DNA of 64,000 nucleotides from Geodermatophilus tzadiensis (GTDB taxonomy: Bacteria > Actinomycetota > Actinomycetes > Mycobacteriales > Geodermatophilaceae): contig NZ_PVTG01000011.1 of the NCBI RefSeq assembly GCF_003002915.1, positions 120,663 to 184,662 on the forward strand, read 5' to 3'. Under the pieces are notes generated by a model. It searched no databases and was not told the origin of the DNA. It saw only the letters and a list, made by a program, of their open reading frames with translations. A program made the translations under genes and the position numbers. Below, one piece after another: positions 16,926 to 25,777 of the stretch. Numbering within the stretch: position 1 is the first letter of the stretch; each line of letters opens with the position of its first letter.

Positions 16926-19062
16926 CGGTCGCTCCTCCCCGCGCGGGCAGCACCGCCCGCACCTCCGTCCCGCCGTCGGGCGGGCAGCTGACGGTGCAGT
17001 GTCCGCCGAGCTCGGCCGCCCGCTCGCGCAGCGACACCAGCCCGACGCCGGCCGCGCGCTCCGGCGGGATGCCGACGCCGTCGTCGGCGACGGTCACCAC
17101 CAGGTCCCCGCCGGCGCGGGTCAGGCCCACCCGCACCCGGGAGGCGGCGGCGTGGCGGGCGACGTTGGCCAGTGCCTCCGACGCGATCCGGTAGGCCGCC
17201 ACCTCCACGGCCGCGGGCAGGTCGGCCGCACCCTCGGCCTCGACGGTCACGGTCACCGGCGGGGGCAGCAGCCGCTCGGCCTGCTGGCGCACGGCACCGG
17301 CCAGGCCGAGGTCGTCCAGGGCCGGCGGCCGCAGGTCGTGCACCAGCCGGCGGACGTCGGCCAGCGCGGCGGCGACGTCGTCGCGGGCCTGTCGCAGCAG
17401 CCGGTCGGCGTCGTCGGGGCGGGTGGCGGCCAGGTTGCGGGCGGTGTCGATGCGCAGCACCACCGCACCCAGCGACGGGCCGAGGCCGTCGTGCAGGTCG
17501 CGGCGGAGCCGGCGGCGCTCCTCCTCCCGGGCGGTCACCAGCGACTCGCGGCTGGCCTGCACCTGGGCGGCCAGCGAGCTCGCGCGGGCGGCGGCGGCGG
17601 CCTGCCGGACGACGTCGGCCAGCAGCCGCTCGTCGCGGGTGAGCAGGTGCGCGCGGACGCCGTCGCGGGGCAGCAGCAGGCGGCCGACCTGCTCGTCGCG
17701 GTAGGCGATGGGCAGCGACTGCACGCCCCCCGGGCGCTCCCCGTGCTCGGCGACCAGCCGGCCGCCGTCGGCGGAGTCGACCTCGACGCCGACGTAGGGG
17801 ACCCGGAACGCCTCGGCGATGCCGGCCGCGACCGCCGTCAGCTGCTCCTCCGCGCCGTCGGACCGCTCCAGCCGCTCGGCCAGGTCCGAGACGACGCGGT
17901 AGGGGTCCTCGCGCTCGCCGAGCACCCAGCGGCGCACCAGCCGCCACAGCGGGTCGCGCAGCGGGACGTAGACGACCGCGACCAGCAGCAGGGTGAGCAG
18001 GGTGGCGTCGCGCTCGCCGAACGCGTCGCCGAGCAGCGCGCCGGCCGCGCCCAGGACGGCGAGGTCGAGCAGCACCACCCCGACGGCGAGGCCGCCGTGG
18101 ACGAGGGTGCCGCCGAGGAGCCGGTCGACGTCGACCGCCCGCGGCCGCAGGATGCCGACGGCCACCGCCGCGCCGGTGAGCGCGACGGCGAGGGAGAGGG
18201 CGAACGACGCCCCGTCGCCCGGCGCGAACAGGGTCCCCACCATCACCAGCAGGTCGACCACCGCCGCCCACAGCAGCCAGCGCATCCGCCGCCGGTCCTC
18301 GCCACCGGCCCGCCGGTACCGGGCGACGACGGCCGCGACCGGGACCACGACGCCCAGCACCGCCACGGGGAACGCCAGCCGCAGCAGCGGGAGGGCGACG
18401 GCCTCGGGCAGTGGCAGGCTCGTCGGGTCGAGGTCGAGCGAGCGGTAGACCTCCGGCACCCGGCTGCCGGTCCGGGCGTCGGCGATCTCCGACGGCACGA
18501 CCAGGAGCAGCGTCGGCAGCAGCGCCGTCGACGCCAGGCTCACCACCGCCACCGGTCGCCAGCGGCCCGCGGGCAGCCGGCCGTCGGGGTAGAGCAGGAG
18601 CAGCAGCGGCAGGCCCAGCAGCAGCCAGGCGCCGAAGCGGTTCACGAACCAGAAGGACGCCGTCGCCCCGGCCAGCGGCGGGGCGTCCTGGACCGCGAAC
18701 GTCAGCCAGGACTGGGCCAGGCCGTCGAGGGCCCACAGCAGGCCCGTCCCGCCCAGCACCCAGGAGACGGCGTTGCGCGGCGCCCGGCGCAGCAGCAGCG
18801 CGGTGGGGACCGCCAGCCCGACGCCGGGGAGCCCCACGGTCCAGCCGGGTGTGGCGCCCGCCGCCTCCCGAGCCGCGGCCGGGGTGAGGACGTCGAGCAC
18901 CACGGCGCCGGCCGCCGCCGCGACGGTGGCCGCCACGAGCAGCCACCCGGCCGCCCGCGGACCGGATCCGGCGCCCGGGGCGCCGGGTGCGGGGGAGGCT
19001 GCCTCGGCCGGCGCCGCGCGTCGGGTCGTCGCGCGCCCGGTCACCGGGGCCTGGGTCTGCAC
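16912..19062 (-). CDS. Membrane sensor histidine kinase (HisKA_3 type)
   Basis: A 716-residue kinase partnering the regulator downstream. The N-terminal half has about ten hydrophobic segments (residues ~40-360), and the loop RRMRWLLWAAVVDLL and the region ILRPRAVDVDRLLGGTLVHG are typical of large actinobacterial sensors of this class. A GAF-like region (about 395-480) precedes the dimerisation helix with the phospho-acceptor His in REEERRRLRRDLHDGLGPSLG. The HATPase_c domain follows (VADDGVGIPPERAAGVGLVSLRERA). The signal is unknown. Start GTG/ATG near 19062, 176 bp from the divergent gene. Confidence 0.92.
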   Translation of the reverse strand: MQTQAPVTGRATTRRAAPAEAASPAPGAPGAGSGPRAAGWLLVAATVAAAAGAVVLDVLTPAAAREAAGATPGWTVGLPGVGLAVPTALLLRRAPRNAVSWVLGGTGLLWALDGLAQSWLTFAVQDAPPLAGATASFWFVNRFGAWLLLGLPLLLLLYPDGRLPAGRWRPVAVVSLASTALLPTLLLVVPSEIADARTGSRVPEVYRSLDLDPTSLPLPEAVALPLLRLAFPVAVLGVVVPVAAVVARYRRAGGEDRRRMRWLLWAAVVDLLVMVGTLFAPGDGASFALSLAVALTGAAVAVGILRPRAVDVDRLLGGTLVHGGLAVGVVLLDLAVLGAAGALLGDAFGERDATLLTLLLVAVVYVPLRDPLWRLVRRWVLGEREDPYRVVSDLAERLERSDGAEEQLTAVAAGIAEAFRVPYVGVEVDSADGGRLVAEHGERPGGVQSLPIAYRDEQVGRLLLPRDGVRAHLLTRDERLLADVVRQAAAAARASSLAAQVQASRESLVTAREEERRRLRRDLHDGLGPSLGAVVLRIDTARNLAATRPDDADRLLRQARDDVAAALADVRRLVHDLRPPALDDLGLAGAVRQQAERLLPPPVTVTVEAEGAADLPAAVEVAAYRIASEALANVARHAAASRVRVGLTRAGGDLVVTVADDGVGIPPERAAGVGLVSLRERAAELGGHCTVSCPPDGGTEVRAVLPARGGATGDRA

Positions 19063-19238
19063 GCGGGCGATCCTGGCCGACGGGCGTCCCGGCCGTCAGG
19101 AGGCAGGTGTCCCGTGTCCCCCGGGACGGCGACCGGGACCGGATCGAGGGCGGCGCGCCCTGGCCGCCCGGGACGCCGCCCCGAGACGGTTCTCCCAGGC
19201 GGTGCGCAGGGCACCGCGACCACCACCCGGGAGACGAG

Positions 19239-19886
19239 ATGTCCCTCAGCACCACCCCCGCGCCGGCCCGCACCGACACCTCGACCGGGCTCGGCACCGC
19301 GCCCGCCCGCCCGGCGGTCCCGCTCCGGTCCGTCCGCCGCGCCGGGATCGCGGTCGCCACCGGCTCGGCGGCCTGGGCCGCCGCCACCCTGGCGTTCGGC
19401 ATCGACCCCGCGAGCCGCTGGCAGGACCTGACCTACGAGGTGACCGCGCTGCTGTTCCAGCTCGGCCTCGTCGCCCTGGTGTCCGTGCAGCTGCGCACCG
19501 GGGCGATCGGCACGGGCCGGCTCGCCCGCTTCTTCCTCCACCTCGAGCACGTGCTGCTCGCCCTGGCGATCACCTCCACGTCCACCTCGGCCTTCCTGCC
19601 GCAGTACGCCGAGGAGGGCTGGTACCTGGCCCTGGACGCCTTCTGGCCGCTGTCGATGGTCGGCATGTTCCTCATCGGCATCCGCATCGCGATCGCCGGC
19701 CGCTGGACCGGCGCGGCGCGGTGGTGGCCGCTGGGCGCGGAGAGCTGGGCGCCGGTCAACATCCCGGTGGCGCAGCTCGCGCCGGAGTTCGTCGCCTACA
19801 CCGCCGCCGGTCACCTGCTCGTCGGCTACGTCGCCCTCGGTGTGGTCCTGGCACTGCGTCCCGAGCTGACCGGGGCGCGCGACTAG
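19239..19886 (+). CDS. DUF998-like membrane protein
   Basis: A 215-residue protein starting at ATG 19239 after GGGAGACG. About six hydrophobic segments are visible: AGIAVATGSAAWAAATLAF, VTALLFQLGLVALVSVQL, FLHLEHVLLALAITST, FWPLSMVGMFLIGIRIAIA and a final AGHLLVGYVALGVVLAL. It resembles small integral membrane proteins of unknown function near sensor kinases. Divergent transcription from the kinase suggests it could be a target of that system. A strong terminator (19905-19937) follows. Confidence 0.6.
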   Translation: MSLSTTPAPARTDTSTGLGTAPARPAVPLRSVRRAGIAVATGSAAWAAATLAFGIDPASRWQDLTYEVTALLFQLGLVALVSVQLRTGAIGTGRLARFFLHLEHVLLALAITSTSTSAFLPQYAEEGWYLALDAFWPLSMVGMFLIGIRIAIAGRWTGAARWWPLGAESWAPVNIPVAQLAPEFVAYTAAGHLLVGYVALGVVLALRPELTGARD

Positions 19887-19904
19887 GGCGGCCCCCTGCC
19901 CGGC

Positions 19905-19937
19905 GCCCCGCCACCCCGTGACCCCGGGTGGCGGGGC
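19905..19937. terminator. Hairpin terminator after 19886
   Basis: GCCCCGCCACCC (19905-19916) and GGGTGGCGGGGC (19926-19937) form a perfect 12-bp stem with a 9-nt loop, 18 bp after the membrane-protein stop. A GTG inside the hairpin (19918) is therefore unlikely to be the start of the next gene. Confidence 0.8.
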
Positions 19938-19965
19938 ACCGTCGCGTGCGGCGGAGACTGCCGGG

Positions 19966-20427
19966 GTGACCCCGCCCGACCGGCCCCTGCCCGACACCTG
20001 GTTCCGCCGCGACCTGCCCGTACTGCGCGCGGTGGCCCGGCTGGTCGACGGGCCCGAGCACGGCGGCAACCCCTACCTGGGCCAGGTGGTGCCGGCCAGC
20101 GGTCTGGCTAAGCCCGACGTGCTGGCCGCGGCCCGGGCGCTGGCCGACGCCGGCTACGTCGAGGTGCTCACCACCTACTCCGGCGAGATCGTGCGCTTCA
20201 CCGGCGTCTCGCCGGAGGCCCGCCGGCTGACCGGGTTGTGGCCGACGCCGCAGGGGGAGTGGGACCGGCTGCTCGAGCAGCTGTCCGCCCGGGCCGAGCA
20301 CGCCCCGACCGACGTCGAGCGCGCCCGCTGGCGGGCCCTCGCCGACGCCGCGGCCGCCGTCGGCCCGGACGACGGCGCGCTGCTGATGTCCGCGCTCATC
20401 GGCGGGTACGTGCCCCGCGCCCGCTGA
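19966..20427 (+). CDS. Hypothetical winged-helix-like protein
   Basis: A 153-residue soluble protein. I start at GTG 19966 because the alternative GTG 19918 lies inside a terminator hairpin. The middle (PYLGQVVPASGLAKPDVLAAARALADAGYVEVLTTY) looks like a winged helix-turn-helix: a short recognition-type helix, then a strand pair. The rest is helical with WDRLLEQLSARAEHAP and ARWRALADAAAAVG. I do not recognise a named family. It might be a small DNA-binding regulator, but nothing nearby indicates a target. It ends before a bidirectional terminator shared with the cold-shock gene. Confidence 0.6.
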   Translation: MTPPDRPLPDTWFRRDLPVLRAVARLVDGPEHGGNPYLGQVVPASGLAKPDVLAAARALADAGYVEVLTTYSGEIVRFTGVSPEARRLTGLWPTPQGEWDRLLEQLSARAEHAPTDVERARWRALADAAAAVGPDDGALLMSALIGGYVPRAR

Positions 20428-20444
20428 ACCGGGCCCGGACACGG

Positions 20445-20480
20445 CAGCGCCCCCGTCCGGCGGACCGGACGGGGGCGCTG
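20445..20480. terminator. Bidirectional terminator, 16-bp stem
   Basis: CAGCGCCCCCGTCCGG (20445-20460) and CCGGACGGGGGCGCTG (20465-20480) pair perfectly with a 4-nt CGGA loop, between two convergent genes. Confidence 0.9.
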
Positions 20481-20496
20481 TCGGTGGCTCAGGCGA

Positions 20497-20700
20497 TCAG
20501 AGCGGGGTGACGTTCGCCGCCTGCGGACCCTTCTGACCCTGCTCGACGTCGAACGAGATGCGCTGCCCCTCGTCGAGGCTGCGGTAACCGCTGGTCTGGA
20601 TGGCCGAGTAGTGGACGAAGACGTCCGGTCCGCCACCGTCAGGGGTGGCGAAGCCGAACCCCTTCTCCGCGTTGAACCACTTGACAGTTCCTTCGGGCAT
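20497..20700 (-). CDS. Cold-shock protein, CspA family
   Basis: A 67-residue single cold-shock domain that binds single-stranded RNA and DNA. RNP1 is [10 protein letters not shown] and RNP2 is DVFVHYSAI; the opening [14 protein letters not shown] and the end [13 protein letters not shown] are canonical. The frame remains open upstream of ATG 20700 but is not homologous there. The ~240 bp upstream (20701-20939) probably includes a long structured leader, as is usual for such genes, and also the promoter of the divergent SipW-type gene. Confidence 0.95.
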   Translation of the reverse strand: MPEGTVKWFNAEKGFGFATPDGGGPDVFVHYSAIQTSGYRSLDEGQRISFDVEQGQKGPQAANVTPL

Positions 20701-20939
20701 TGCGCTCGCTCCTAGCTGCGATGGTGCATCGGGGTCCTGCCAGTGCGCAGGGCCTTCCCGACGGCACGACCCTAGCCTGCCGGGACGGGTCCGTGGGGGG
20801 ACGGGGCTGATCGTTCTCGTCGCGACGTCCTCCACCCCTCCGGGTGAGGAGCACCGGCGGAGACCTGTTGTGTGCCACCGGATCGTCCGAGATCGGTGTC
20901 AGTCGGTCCACCAGGTGGCCGCTGTCACCAGGAGATGAC

Positions 20940-21542
20940 ATGACCCGCACCGTCCGCCTGCCCGGTCGCCGGGCCGCCCTCGTGGGCGCCTTCCTCGCAC
21001 CGGTCGTCGGCCTGGCCGGAGCCGTCGGCACGGTCTGGACCTCGTCGTACGCCGCCTTCTCGGCCGCGACCGACACCCCGGCCAGCAACTGGGCGGCCGG
21101 CACGGTGGCCCTCAGCGACAACGACGCGAACACGGCGCTGTTCACCGCGAGCCGGCTCGCGCCGGGCGCCTCGGGGACGCGCTGCATCGCGGTGACCTCG
21201 ACCGGCACCGCGCCCTCGAGCGTGAAGCTCTACGGCACCGGGTTGGCGACCACCAACCAGCTGTCGACCCACCTGACCCTCACGGTGACGCAGGGCACCG
21301 GCACCGCCGCCGACTGCAGCGACTTCACCGCCCTCGCGTCGGGCTCGGCGGTCTACGGCGGCACCCTCGCCGCCTTCACCGCCACCACCTACGCGGGCGG
21401 CTACGGCGCCTGGACGCCGACCGGCTCGGCCGCGGAGACCCGCGCCTTCCGGTTCTCCTACTCCTTCAGCACCTCGGCACCGAACACCACCCAGGGCGGC
21501 ACGGCCTCGGTCGGCTTCACCTGGGAGACGCAGAGCCTCTGA
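20940..21542 (+). CDS. SipW-dependent-type secreted protein (CalY/TasA-like)
   Basis: A 200-residue exported protein with start ATG 20940 five bases after AGGAGA. The signal region has RRAALVGAFLAPVVGLAGAVGTVW (10-33) followed by the SipW-type motif SSYAAFSAAT (35-44), where cleavage by an ER-type signal peptidase is expected. The mature part is rich in Thr, Ser, Ala and Gly with beta-strand patterning (VKLYGTGLATTNQL, TLTVTQGTGTAADCSDF, FRFSYSFSTSAPNTTQGGTA, VGFTWE). TasA/camelysin relatives form surface fibres or surface metalloproteins. The next gene encodes the matching peptidase, 20 bp downstream. Confidence 0.75.
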   Translation: MTRTVRLPGRRAALVGAFLAPVVGLAGAVGTVWTSSYAAFSAATDTPASNWAAGTVALSDNDANTALFTASRLAPGASGTRCIAVTSTGTAPSSVKLYGTGLATTNQLSTHLTLTVTQGTGTAADCSDFTALASGSAVYGGTLAAFTATTYAGGYGAWTPTGSAAETRAFRFSYSFSTSAPNTTQGGTASVGFTWETQSL

Positions 21543-21562
21543 CGTCCTCCCGGAGCCTCGCC

Positions 21563-23041
21563 ATGACCACCGATCCCGCCCCGGCCGTCCGCGGGCGCTC
21601 CGCGGGCCGACGCAGCGGCGGCGCCTGGCGCTGCACCTGGGCGGTGCTGACCGTCTCGATGCTGGCCCGCGGGCTGCTCGGTACCCTCGCCGGGCTGCTG
21701 CTGTGGTCGGTCGTGCCGGTGGCCGCGGGCTGGGAGTCGTCGGTGGTCGTGTCGGGGTCGATGGCCCCGACCCTCGACGTCGGTGACGTCGTCCTGGCCC
21801 GGCCCGTGACCGACGGCGACGTGACGCCCGGCCAGGTCCTGCTCGTCGACGACCCCGACCACGCCGGGCGGCTGAGGCTGCACCGGCTGGTCGAGGCGAC
21901 CGACGCGGGCCTGGTGCTGCGCGGCGACGCCAACGCCCGGGCGGACAGCACGCCGGTCGACCGGTCCGCGGTCCACGGGGTCGGCGCGCTGAAGGTGCCG
22001 GTCATCGGCTCCCCGCTGGTCTGGCTCGGGGAGCACCGGCCGGCACCGCTGGTCGCCGGCGCGCTGGTCCTGGTCGGCCTGGCCGCCGTGGCCCTGCTGT
22101 ACCGCCCGCCGGTACCCGTCGTCCCGGCGCGACCGGCGCCCGGCCGGCACCGGGCCCCCGTGCGCCGTCGGCCGGGACGCCTGTTCCTCGTGGTGGCCCT
22201 GGCCGCCGCGACCGCCGTGGCGCTCCCCGTCGTGTCGCCCGGCTGGGCCGGGTTCGTGGCCACCACGGCCGGCAGCACGGGGCAGCTGGACTCGATCCCC
22301 CACTACTCCTGCCTCAACGCGGCCGGCGACGTCGGGGCGGGCGGGATCACCGGCGCCGCCGTGGCCGACCGCTTCTACCCGCTGACCGAGACGACCGGGG
22401 CCACGGCCGCCGACACCGTCGGGACGGCGGCCAACGGCACCTACCAGGGCGGCTACACGCTCGGCGCGCCCGGACCGTGCCCGCGCGACGGCGGCCGGGC
22501 GGTGACGCTGAACGGCAGCACCGGCTACGTCAGCACCGCGACGACCGTCACGGCGGCCACGTCGCTGAGCGTGGAGGTGTGGTTCCGCACCACCACGACC
22601 AGCGGCGGCGTCCTGCTGACGCTGGCTAGTTCACCCACCGGCGCGTCGAACAGCACCGACCGGTTGCTCTACCTGGCCAACGACGGCCGCCTCTGGTTCG
22701 GGCTGCAGCCGGCCAACAACACCGTCCAGACGATCAGCTCCCCGGGCGCCTACAACGACGGCGCCTGGCACCACGTCGCCGTCACGCTGACCAGCGGGTC
22801 CGTGAACACCGGGTCCCGCCTCTACGCCGACGGTGCGCTCGTGGCCGCCAGCACCTCGATGACCACCGCCCGCACGACCGGTGGCTACCCGCGGATCGGT
22901 TACGACCAGCTGAGCAAGGACCCCTGGCCGGTGCGGCCGACCAGCAACCTTCTCGCCGGCTCACTGGCCGGTGCCACCTTCTCCCCGGGCGTCGTGCTCA
23001 CGGCGGCGCAGGTCGCCGACCACCACACCGCCGGCCGCTGA
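21563..23041 (+). CDS. ER-type signal peptidase I (SipW-like) fused to a LamG domain
   Basis: A 492-residue fusion. Residues 1-185 are an S26B (SipW/archaeal/ER-type) signal peptidase: nucleophile Ser66 in VVVSGSMAPTLDVGD, His107 in RLRLHRLVE replacing the bacterial lysine, and GDANARADSTPV at 121-132. Membrane segments lie near 23-56, 161-180 and 205-227. The third is followed by GWAGFVATTAG (228-237), itself like a SipW-type cleavage motif. An extracellular concanavalin-like LamG domain follows (about 265-485, with SVEVWFRTTTTSG, DGRLWFGLQ and GAWHHVAVTL). It probably processes the upstream protein. The fused domain may be a second substrate on the same chain; that is inference. Confidence 0.85.
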   Translation: MTTDPAPAVRGRSAGRRSGGAWRCTWAVLTVSMLARGLLGTLAGLLLWSVVPVAAGWESSVVVSGSMAPTLDVGDVVLARPVTDGDVTPGQVLLVDDPDHAGRLRLHRLVEATDAGLVLRGDANARADSTPVDRSAVHGVGALKVPVIGSPLVWLGEHRPAPLVAGALVLVGLAAVALLYRPPVPVVPARPAPGRHRAPVRRRPGRLFLVVALAAATAVALPVVSPGWAGFVATTAGSTGQLDSIPHYSCLNAAGDVGAGGITGAAVADRFYPLTETTGATAADTVGTAANGTYQGGYTLGAPGPCPRDGGRAVTLNGSTGYVSTATTVTAATSLSVEVWFRTTTTSGGVLLTLASSPTGASNSTDRLLYLANDGRLWFGLQPANNTVQTISSPGAYNDGAWHHVAVTLTSGSVNTGSRLYADGALVAASTSMTTARTTGGYPRIGYDQLSKDPWPVRPTSNLLAGSLAGATFSPGVVLTAAQVADHHTAGR

Positions 23042-23044
23042 GGA

Positions 23045-24814
23045 CTACTCGCAGCCGACGCCGTCGTGGTCACGGTCGAACTTCGGGTCCCACCCGGGGT
23101 CCCCGGCGTGGATGGGCGCCGCGCCGGCAGCGCGGACCGCGTCGCAGTTCGCGTAGGTGGCCGCGGGCGCGGGGGCGGGCGCCGGTGCCGGTGCGGGTGC
23201 CGGTGCCGGTGCGGGGGCGGGCGCCGGCGCCGGTGCCGGGGCGGGAGCGGGTGCAGGAGCCGGGACCGGGACGGGCCGCGACGTCGTCGGCGCGGCCCGC
23301 GGCGTCGCGGGGGCCGCGGTGGTCGTGGCGGCGGCCGTCGGTGCGGGCAGGACGGCGACCACGCCGTCGGGCAGCGGCTGGTCGGGGCAGGTGCTGAGCA
23401 CGGTGGCGATCGCGGTGCGCTCGGCCGCGGTCGCCCACAGCCCGTAGGTGACCTTCACCGCGACCTGCCGCGCCACGTAGGCGCAGCGGTAGGAGCGGTC
23501 CGGCGGCAGCCAGGTCGCCGCGTCGCCGTCCCCCTTCTGCTGGTTGAGCGGGCCGTCGACGGCGAGCAGGTTGAGCGGGTCGTTGGCGAAGGCGGTGCGG
23601 CGGGCGGCGTCCCACTGCTGGGCGCCCTTCTGCCAGGCGTCCGACAGCGCCACGACGTGGTCGATCTGCACCGCCTCGCTGGTGCCCTGGCCGCGCTGGA
23701 AGGCGATGGTCCGGCCGGAGTAGGGGTCGTCGAGGGTGCCGGTGAGGACGACGCAGTCGCGGGTGCCGGGCTTGAACGCCTCGCCGGTGAGGTCGCGGGC
23801 GAGGACGTCGTTGCGGGTGTCGCAGCCGTTGCGGTCGGTGTCCACCCAGCCGTTGCCGAACAGGTCGCGGTCGTAGCCGGTGCGCGGCGCGCGGCCCTGC
23901 ACCGGCACGGCGGCCAGCGCCGCCAGGGCGGTCGTGGGCCCGGCGGATCCGACGGCGTCCGTGGTCGCGGCGTCGGACAGCAGGCCGGTGGCCGCCTCGA
24001 CCGCCGGCACCGCCGACTCGTCGGTCTCCGTCTCGGCGGCCGCGGCGTCGGCCGCCACCTCGGCCGCCGCGGTGGACGTGGCCGCCCCCGTCGGGTCGGC
24101 GTGCGACGGAGGTGCGGCGGCCTGCGCCGAGGCCGCGGCCGGCTCCGTCTCCGGCAGGGTCGCGCCACCGGCGAGGACGGCGACCAGGCCCGCGCCGAGG
24201 ACGGCGCTGCCGATGCGGCGCGAGGCGACGAAGGCCCACCGTGCCCGGCCGAGGACGACGGCGCACAGGCCGACCAGCAGCGCGGCGAGGCCGGCCGTCA
24301 CGAGGCCGCCGCCGACCCCTCCGATGGCGATCCCGACTCCGACCAGCAGCAGCACGACGGCGGCGAGCACGCCGGGGAGGAGCCGGCCGCGCCGTCCGGC
24401 CGGTGCCGGACCGGGGGTCGGGACGGGCCGCCAGGGCGCCGGCGCGGGCGCGGGCGCGGCGAGCCGGGCGTGCTCGGAGAACGCGACGAGGACCTCGAAC
24501 GGGTCCGCGCCGGCGAAGGGGAACCGCACGTCGACGCGCGTCTGCACCGCCCCGGGCAGCCCGGCGGCGAAGGCGCGCTCGGCCGTGCCGTTCGACACCA
24601 GCGCCCCGCCGTCGACGGAGAGGGTGACCTGCGGGCCGGACGGGCGGCGCGTCACCAGCCCGAGGTCGGTGGCCGGGCCGCCCGCGCCGGGCGGGACGAC
24701 GTCGAAGCCGAGGGCGACGGCCTTGGCCACCACCGAGCGCACCGGCGACTCCGGGGAGCGCTCCCGGTGGTAGCGCAGGACGGCCTGGACGGCAGGGTCG
24801 GACAACGACGACAT
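23045..24814 (-). CDS. Membrane-anchored HNH nuclease (GmrSD/DUF1524-type) with Excalibur domain
   Basis: A 589-residue protein with start ATG 24814. The N-terminal ~125 residues look soluble. Hydrophobic segments lie at about 146-190 and 204-220, then an Ala/Thr/Glu-rich linker to about 300. The nuclease domain (305-485) has IDHVVALSDAWQKGAQQW (His386) and NDPLNLLAVDGPLNQQKGD, with Cys331, Cys354, Cys444 and Cys476 as possible disulfides. A long Ala-Pro repeat (about 517-555) leads to a C-terminal Excalibur calcium-binding motif (DPKFDRDHDGVGCE). The domain layout predicts a cell-surface DNase, possibly for DNA use or defence. It converges on the LamG fusion with a 3-bp gap. Confidence 0.82.
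   Translation of the reverse strand: MSSLSDPAVQAVLRYHRERSPESPVRSVVAKAVALGFDVVPPGAGGPATDLGLVTRRPSGPQVTLSVDGGALVSNGTAERAFAAGLPGAVQTRVDVRFPFAGADPFEVLVAFSEHARLAAPAPAPAPWRPVPTPGPAPAGRRGRLLPGVLAAVVLLLVGVGIAIGGVGGGLVTAGLAALLVGLCAVVLGRARWAFVASRRIGSAVLGAGLVAVLAGGATLPETEPAAASAQAAAPPSHADPTGAATSTAAAEVAADAAAAETETDESAVPAVEAATGLLSDAATTDAVGSAGPTTALAALAAVPVQGRAPRTGYDRDLFGNGWVDTDRNGCDTRNDVLARDLTGEAFKPGTRDCVVLTGTLDDPYSGRTIAFQRGQGTSEAVQIDHVVALSDAWQKGAQQWDAARRTAFANDPLNLLAVDGPLNQQKGDGDAATWLPPDRSYRCAYVARQVAVKVTYGLWATAAERTAIATVLSTCPDQPLPDGVVAVLPAPTAAATTTAAPATPRAAPTTSRPVPVPAPAPAPAPAPAPAPAPAPAPAPAPAPAPAPAPAATYANCDAVRAAGAAPIHAGDPGWDPKFDRDHDGVGCE
23160..23262. repeat. GC-rich microsatellite encoding an Ala-Pro repeat
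   Basis: Imperfect six-base units (GGTGCC / GGGGCG / GGCGCC) encode about twenty consecutive Ala-Pro dipeptides on the minus strand, between the nuclease and the calcium-binding tail. Such tracts vary in length by slippage and act as rigid cell-wall-spanning spacers. Confidence 0.8.
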
Positions 24815-24931
24815 GCGAGCTCCCCGTGGCTGTGGTGCACCGGCTCGCCATGGTCCGCCACGCGGAACGCAGCCGTACAGCAACCAGGGGGCGGAGGGAC
24901 GGGTGGGGCGGGGGAGTCGCCAGGGCCGCTC

Positions 24932-25777
24932 TCAGCCCTTGACGGCCCCGGACAGGAAGCCCTGGGTGACCTGGCGCTGCAGGACGACGTAGAGCACGAC
25001 CACCGGGAGGATGGTGATCAGCGTGCCGGCGGCGAGGGGGCCGATGTCGACCGACCGCCCGCCGATGAACAGGTACAGGCCGAGCGTCAGCGGCCGGTAG
25101 CCCCCGCCGGGCATGTAGAGCAGCGGCACCAGGAAGTTGTTCCACTGCTGCAGGAAGGTGAACACCGCCAGCGCGCCCATGCCGGAGGTCACCAGCGGCA
25201 CCATGACCCGCAGGAACAGCTGCCACTCGCTGGCGCCGTCCATCCGGCCGGCCTGCTCCAGCTCGGTGGGCAGGTCGGAGAAGAACGCCCGCATGAACCA
25301 GGTGCCGAACGACAGCTGCGTCGAGGCCAGGACCAGGTTGACCCCGATGAGGCTGTCGAGCAGGCCCATCGACCGCATCTGGAAGTACAGCGGGACCATG
25401 TAGGCGAAGAACGGCACCAGCAGCCCGAAGACCACCAGGTAGAACGCCACGGTGCGGCCGGGGAACGGCAGGCGGGCGAAGGCGTAGCCGGCCATCGTCG
25501 ACAGGACGACGACGATCACCGTGCTGGGGACGCTGAGCAGGATGCTGTTGAGCAGGTAGCTGTCGAAGTCGCCGACGGTCCAGGCCGTGTCGAGGTTCTC
25601 CAGCGAGAAGGAGCTGAACAGGCCGAACGGGTTGGCCCGCACGTCCTGGGCGCTCTTGAGGGTCGTGGAGACGACCAGGACCACCGGGAACAGGGTGACC
25701 AGGGCCAGCAGCGCGAGCGCCAGGTGGCGGCCGATCCCCGGCCGGCCGGGCGCGTAGGCCCGTCCCCGCCGGCTCAC
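24932..25777 (-). CDS. Carbohydrate ABC transporter permease (MalG type)
   Basis: A 281-residue permease with six hydrophobic segments and the ATPase-contact EAA motif LEQAGRMDGASEWQLFLRVMVPL. The N-terminus GRHLALALLALVTLFPVVLVVSTTLKSAQDV and the end VVLQRQVTQGFLSGAVKG are typical of the MalG/LacG family. Start GTG 25777 overlaps the stop of the upstream MalF-type gene by four bases. It acts with 25774-26760 and the binding protein 26792-28069. No ATPase gene accompanies the set, so a shared MsmK/MsiK-like ATPase elsewhere is expected. Confidence 0.93.
   Translation of the reverse strand: MSRRGRAYAPGRPGIGRHLALALLALVTLFPVVLVVSTTLKSAQDVRANPFGLFSSFSLENLDTAWTVGDFDSYLLNSILLSVPSTVIVVVLSTMAGYAFARLPFPGRTVAFYLVVFGLLVPFFAYMVPLYFQMRSMGLLDSLIGVNLVLASTQLSFGTWFMRAFFSDLPTELEQAGRMDGASEWQLFLRVMVPLVTSGMGALAVFTFLQQWNNFLVPLLYMPGGGYRPLTLGLYLFIGGRSVDIGPLAAGTLITILPVVVLYVVLQRQVTQGFLSGAVKG

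Noticed and set aside
19113..19140. TCCC/GGGA inverted repeat upstream of the kinase at 19062 as an operator
   Set aside because: Short, imperfect and common in GC-rich sequence; not distinguishable from background.
23160..23262. CRISPR or structured tandem repeat
   Set aside because: Short imperfect six-base units in one coding frame encode Ala-Pro; no spacers.
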